A stretch of DNA of 64,000 nucleotides from Oscheius tipulae. Lineage: Eukaryota; Nematoda; Chromadorea; Rhabditida; Rhabditidae. This document shows, piece by piece, positions 58,361 through 64,000 of this stretch. The stretch lies in contig JASJZH010000002.1 of assembly GCA_037178975.1 (NCBI GenBank), positions 6,127,501 through 6,191,500 on the forward strand, written 5' to 3'. The notes below the pieces were generated by a model that was not told where the DNA came from, made no database searches, and saw nothing but the letters and a program-made list of their open reading frames with translations. A program made the position numbers and the translations under genes. Every line of letters starts with the position of its first letter. Positions within the stretch are counted from its first letter, which is position 1.

Positions 58361-60298
58361 TACCTGAAAGTAAGCTTATATACTTGTTTCTTTGCCTTTA
58401 AATGGAAGAGAATAGCCCATTTCGAGAAAATATAAATTTAGACGTAAATTTAAAGGTCTGTCGCTCGTCGCGGCGGGATTTTTAGCTTTCAAAAAGTTGT
58501 TATGATGCTTGTAGGGGGTGATGAGACTATTTGAAACATAAATTTGCTATCAAAATGGGCGGAAAACAGGACAAAACAAACGATTTGAAGCAGAAGTAGT
58601 CTTAAAAATTTTCAGAAAGAGCATTTGAATTGGTGCGCGTTTGTGACAATAAAATTCGCGGCTACCGTAGTCGCGCGCGATGCCGCGAACTGGACGCCCC
58701 TCCTCCGGGCTTGAACATGCTGGAAGACGGCTGGTTGGGAGCAGCTCCTCTTCATTTTTCCTTGTTTTTCTTCCCTTTTCCGGCCTCTTGTTATGCTTTC
58801 AGCACACTGTACACCATCCACCACTCGATGGAAAAGTCTAGAAGGACTATTGTTTGACAAACAATCTCCGTAATTGCTCATAATGACCACATGACCGTGG
58901 ATTGACCCTTGCGCTGCCTTTTTCTCGAATCTTCGAGAGCGCAGCTGGCCTTTTTCGCCACCCTGTTGTACAAAACTGTTCGAGTGATCTGCTAAACCGT
59001 TTCTCTATGTAAAACCGGAACAGCGGCTTTCTGGCGAGCGTGCAAAATGTGATCATATTCAAATTTGTTCTCAAGTGATTATTGTCTGCTTTTAGCATTT
59101 GTTTGGGTTCTATCATCATTTTTGTCAGATTTTTGCACTTGTCCTTTAGTAACGCGCCTGCATAAGCAGTAAAAGTACCACAACAAGGCAAAGTACAGTG
59201 CAATCCGTTCCCACAACCAATTTCTTTCTTAGTCGTCAGGGCTGTTCATCGTTTTGCTCGAGATCTCCTAGTTTCCCAGGTTTATGATCACTTATGGCCA
59301 ATCGGAAAGCTGATAACAATAGGCTGTTTGTGCGTTTCAAAATCCCACGACTGCCGTGATCGACCCCTTTTCATAAACAGTGGTCGCCGATGCTTCCTCA
59401 TCTATTTTGCCCTACGGCTCCATGTATATTTATTGTCATTGCATCAGTTCCCCGGTGCTGTTGTGCATGTGACCTTGCGGTCTACACGTGACTTCTTTAG
59501 GCAGCGTACTGCCATTTGGCTCGGGCCCCGTCTCGAGGATGCATCTGTCATGTGCCATGGCTCTGTATACAGACGCGAGGCGACCTTCAAGCTTTACTCA
59601 TATGACTCTCGTTGACCTTGCTTTCTATGCATCTCCAATCTAATTTGATTCTGTTTCAGGCCTTACCGGCAACATCCATCGGTTGCAATACCAACTGCAC
59701 GCGGCTCAACTTGCTCTTCAAGATGTTCTACTTCAATGAGGGCGTTGATAGGAACAGAAGTGGTAGGTTGTTGTTTTCACGCCTGTGAGTCCAAATATAG
59801 CCCTGTGAGGGTTTGGACAGCTGCAATTTGCGTGGGCAATTATTGTGATAACTGTCCAGTCGAATAATACTGGCTGCATTTTACTTGAGCCCCGGGATAA
59901 GGCTAATCCTGATGTGTCTTACGCCCAAAATACCAGTCAATTTGAGGGAGAACGTGCAATTTTTCATGTCAAAAAAGGGTGAACCCCCGGCGCCATTTCC
60001 TGTTTACGAAATCCAGTTTGTCTTATCAAATTTTTCAACATTGCCTTCGAGTACATTCGAAGTGATTCTGTTGGTTCTTCGATTTTGTGGAAGCACCGTA
60101 TTCGAACGGTTTTCTTCGCGCGGCAGCATTGACCCGCCGCGAAGTGGGGTGATGTCTGGGGCTAGGTGAAGCGAGAGAGTATGGCTCTCGCGGAGAGTCT
60201 AGAGCGCAGTCAGCGGACCGAGCACGTGAGACCCGATGTCGCCAGAGAGAGCGAGAAAGACACGTAATCTGGTGTAAACTGGGAAGCTGTCTAAACTT
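58361..60298. other. Divergent RBM28/MNK promoter region and possible 5' exon
   Basis: No complete gene is seen. A short open stretch 59659..59763, flanked by a TTTCAG acceptor and a GGTAGG donor, could be an upstream exon of the kinase mRNA, but its phase does not fit the accepted start. The region 60120..60240 is GC-rich. Confidence 0.4.
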
Positions 60299-62293
<1,995 letters not shown>

Positions 62294-63208
62294 CATCTCT
62301 TTCCATCTCCTTCGTTTCCCCCAATCTAGTTTGTATATATAGTGCACCCGGCCTGGCTTTGAGTCCATTTTTGCCTCTCTCCTCGTATCTTCTTCCTAGT
62401 CTTAATTCCCTGAACGAAAATGGACCCACTTAGCTGTATATAGACCCTGCACAGCCTTGCCGTCCCATGTATTTATTCTTCCACATCTCTCTCTCCTCTA
62501 CTACTACTCCTTACTCCAAATGCGTGTACAAACTCTCTGTGCTGGTGGTTTTCGTGTCTTTTAGACCCCCTCTTTACTTTTTTGGATTCCCCAAAATTCA
62601 AGGAAGAGAGTACTAATAGCTGTCCTCTAAGATACGGTCATTTTGTTGTTTTCTTTGTTATCCCCTCCTCCTAATATGAGTGCTAAGCGAGTACGAGTTC
62701 CCCCATGCTCGCTGGGCTACCCCTACCGTCTCGGGTTCTGTTGTGTGTTTTGAGAAAGAACTGAACTGGTTGTTCTCCCGGGTCGCCTCGTCCTCCCTTC
62801 CTCTAATCACTAGGCGATGTGCCTGCACCCCCCACTATCCCACCTCCATCTCTCGGTGCTAGCTTCCCGCCTCGTGTTTTGTATATATGTAGCTCAGGCT
62901 CAATCCTCCACTTATTTAGTTCGCATTTTTCGTTTCTAACTTAGTTTGCTTGCCTCCTCTCTTTCTAGAACGTAGCATTTTGTATCTTCTCATGTAGCTA
63001 TAGTTTCCCCCACCTACCCTACTGCATTCACTGGCCACCACCATCGGCCCTCCCACCCCCAAACTAGGTGACACTAGTAAGATCTCCAGGTCACTTTAAC
63101 TGCTATTTTATTTGTGCTTTTCCAGGCACGTTTATACTGGCATGCTCTCCATTTTTGAAGACATATTTTGTTGTGTCTGCTATATCCCCAAGTAATTTGG
63201 GGATTGTG

Positions 63209-63214
63209 AATAAA
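63209..63214 (+). other. Candidate polyadenylation signal of the MNK mRNA
   Basis: AATAAA lies 916 bp after the stop. The stretch 62294..63208 is pyrimidine-rich and non-coding, as expected of a long 3' UTR. Confidence 0.45.
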
Positions 63215-63945
63215 AATGGCTACGTTCATTCTGTACTTTTTATACATTTGCTGCGAGATAACTGAAGAGTAGGAGAGCAAAACTGGTAAGAGAAGAGCTG
63301 TTTCCCTCGTCATCGATCAGGGTCGAGTTCGAGCCGACTTCCGTCTCGTTGGAGAGCCTGAAATGATGATCAGAAATCTATTTTCTACGACCGCGAAGAG
63401 TGCTTGTGCTCGGCTGGCCGGTCTCTGTCCGTTTTCTCTCAAGAAACCACTCTCACGTGGCAAAACACATAAAACCGGCGAGGGCAAGCTGCTAAACATC
63501 ACGCGGGCTAGCACACACCAGGGATGAATGTAAAATGGAAGCTGTTTTGGTCTTTTGTAGGGTGCACAAATTCATATAATCTTAGGCTTCTGTTAGGGTG
63601 CGTGTTGATACGCTGGCTGTAGTTGGTGCGCACGAAACAATGTTTACTTTCTGTAGCTTTTAATTATGTGCAGACACTGTCACTAAGTTCATCATCGAAA
63701 AAAATATTCTAGTTTAGTGGATACTCACAGCAAATCTAACTGCGATTTATCAAAAATCGTACTGAGCCGGATACCCCACTTTTTCTTGTGTATTTACGGC
63801 ATTGTCTCGGTTTCAAACGGTTTTACTAGAGTATTTCTTTGCCATGAGTCAAAGTGTGGGAACCTTAAAAAACGGGTAGAAACTTCTGAAATTCATCGTA
63901 CAGTTCGATAGATTTCGTTGTAAGATCAAAAATTCACATTCACCG

Positions 63946-63986
63946 GTACGCAACTTTGTGCTGTTATTTGACAAAGGGTTGCGTAC
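63946..63986. repeat. Hairpin near the right edge of the window
   Basis: GTACGCAACTTTGT pairs with ACAAAGGGTTGCGTAC, giving 14 paired bases with a two-base bulge and an 11-nt loop. Confidence 0.75.
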
Positions 63987-64000
63987 TTTTAAGTGACTTC

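Overview
The window is nuclear DNA from a nematode. The evidence is nematode-restricted families (an srh-type 7TM chemoreceptor gene plus a broken copy, a transthyretin-like gene remnant, an F-box-like multigene cluster), many introns of 35-50 bp with TTTCAG-type acceptors, and a splice acceptor placed 0-7 nt before the start codon of many housekeeping genes, the usual sign of spliced-leader trans-splicing. Gene models were built by hand from splice signals, reading phase and family knowledge. Nearly all close in frame with a whole number of codons, which supports them strongly. The species cannot be named from sequence alone.

Layout. 1-12 kb: 3' end of an unknown gene (+), an EFHD2/swiprosin EF-hand gene (-), a long disordered proline-rich gene (-) and mitochondrial glycine decarboxylase GLDC (-, 13 exons, 987 aa). 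12-17 kb: a flavin-containing monooxygenase (+) with a one-base frameshift, followed by a dead mariner element. 17-21 kb: DNTTIP2/FCF2 rRNA-processing factor (-), a short secreted metzincin-like protease (+) and a Hes/hairy bHLH-Orange repressor ending in WQPW (-). 21-28 kb: a gene-poor stretch, then an F-box-like family (two broken copies, one intact) flanking a secreted cysteine-rich protein gene with a TATA box. 28-34 kb: a small secreted protein, a 77-aa LEA-like protein with its own TATA box, one intact srh receptor, and a pseudogene copy interrupted by an RTE-type retrotransposon fragment. 34-40 kb: a transthyretin-like remnant, an SDR oxidoreductase, a GYF-like-domain gene and a TMBIM/lifeguard gene.

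42-64 kb: a very-long-chain fatty acid elongase (ELOVL, +) with two 1.2-kb introns holding a MITE-like element. Then three head-to-tail minus-strand genes spaced about 150 bp apart: RBM28/NOP4, a cysteine-type glutathione peroxidase and a 631-aa helical-repeat protein. This is an operon-like arrangement. Last comes the MNK kinase gene (+), whose DFG/DFD motif reads DLD.

Common themes: housekeeping genes carry near-ATG acceptors, whereas the short secreted, LEA and receptor genes do not, and two of those have clear TATA boxes instead. The large introns hold a dispersed palindromic repeat family (at least seven copies), tRNA-derived fragments, microsatellites and strong hairpins. No CRISPR, phage or prokaryotic feature was seen. 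The most novel-looking items are the palindrome family, the very stable hairpin at 50.1 kb, the F-box-like cluster, the TATA-driven LEA and Cys-rich genes, a GC-AG intron and an apparent GT-TG intron.
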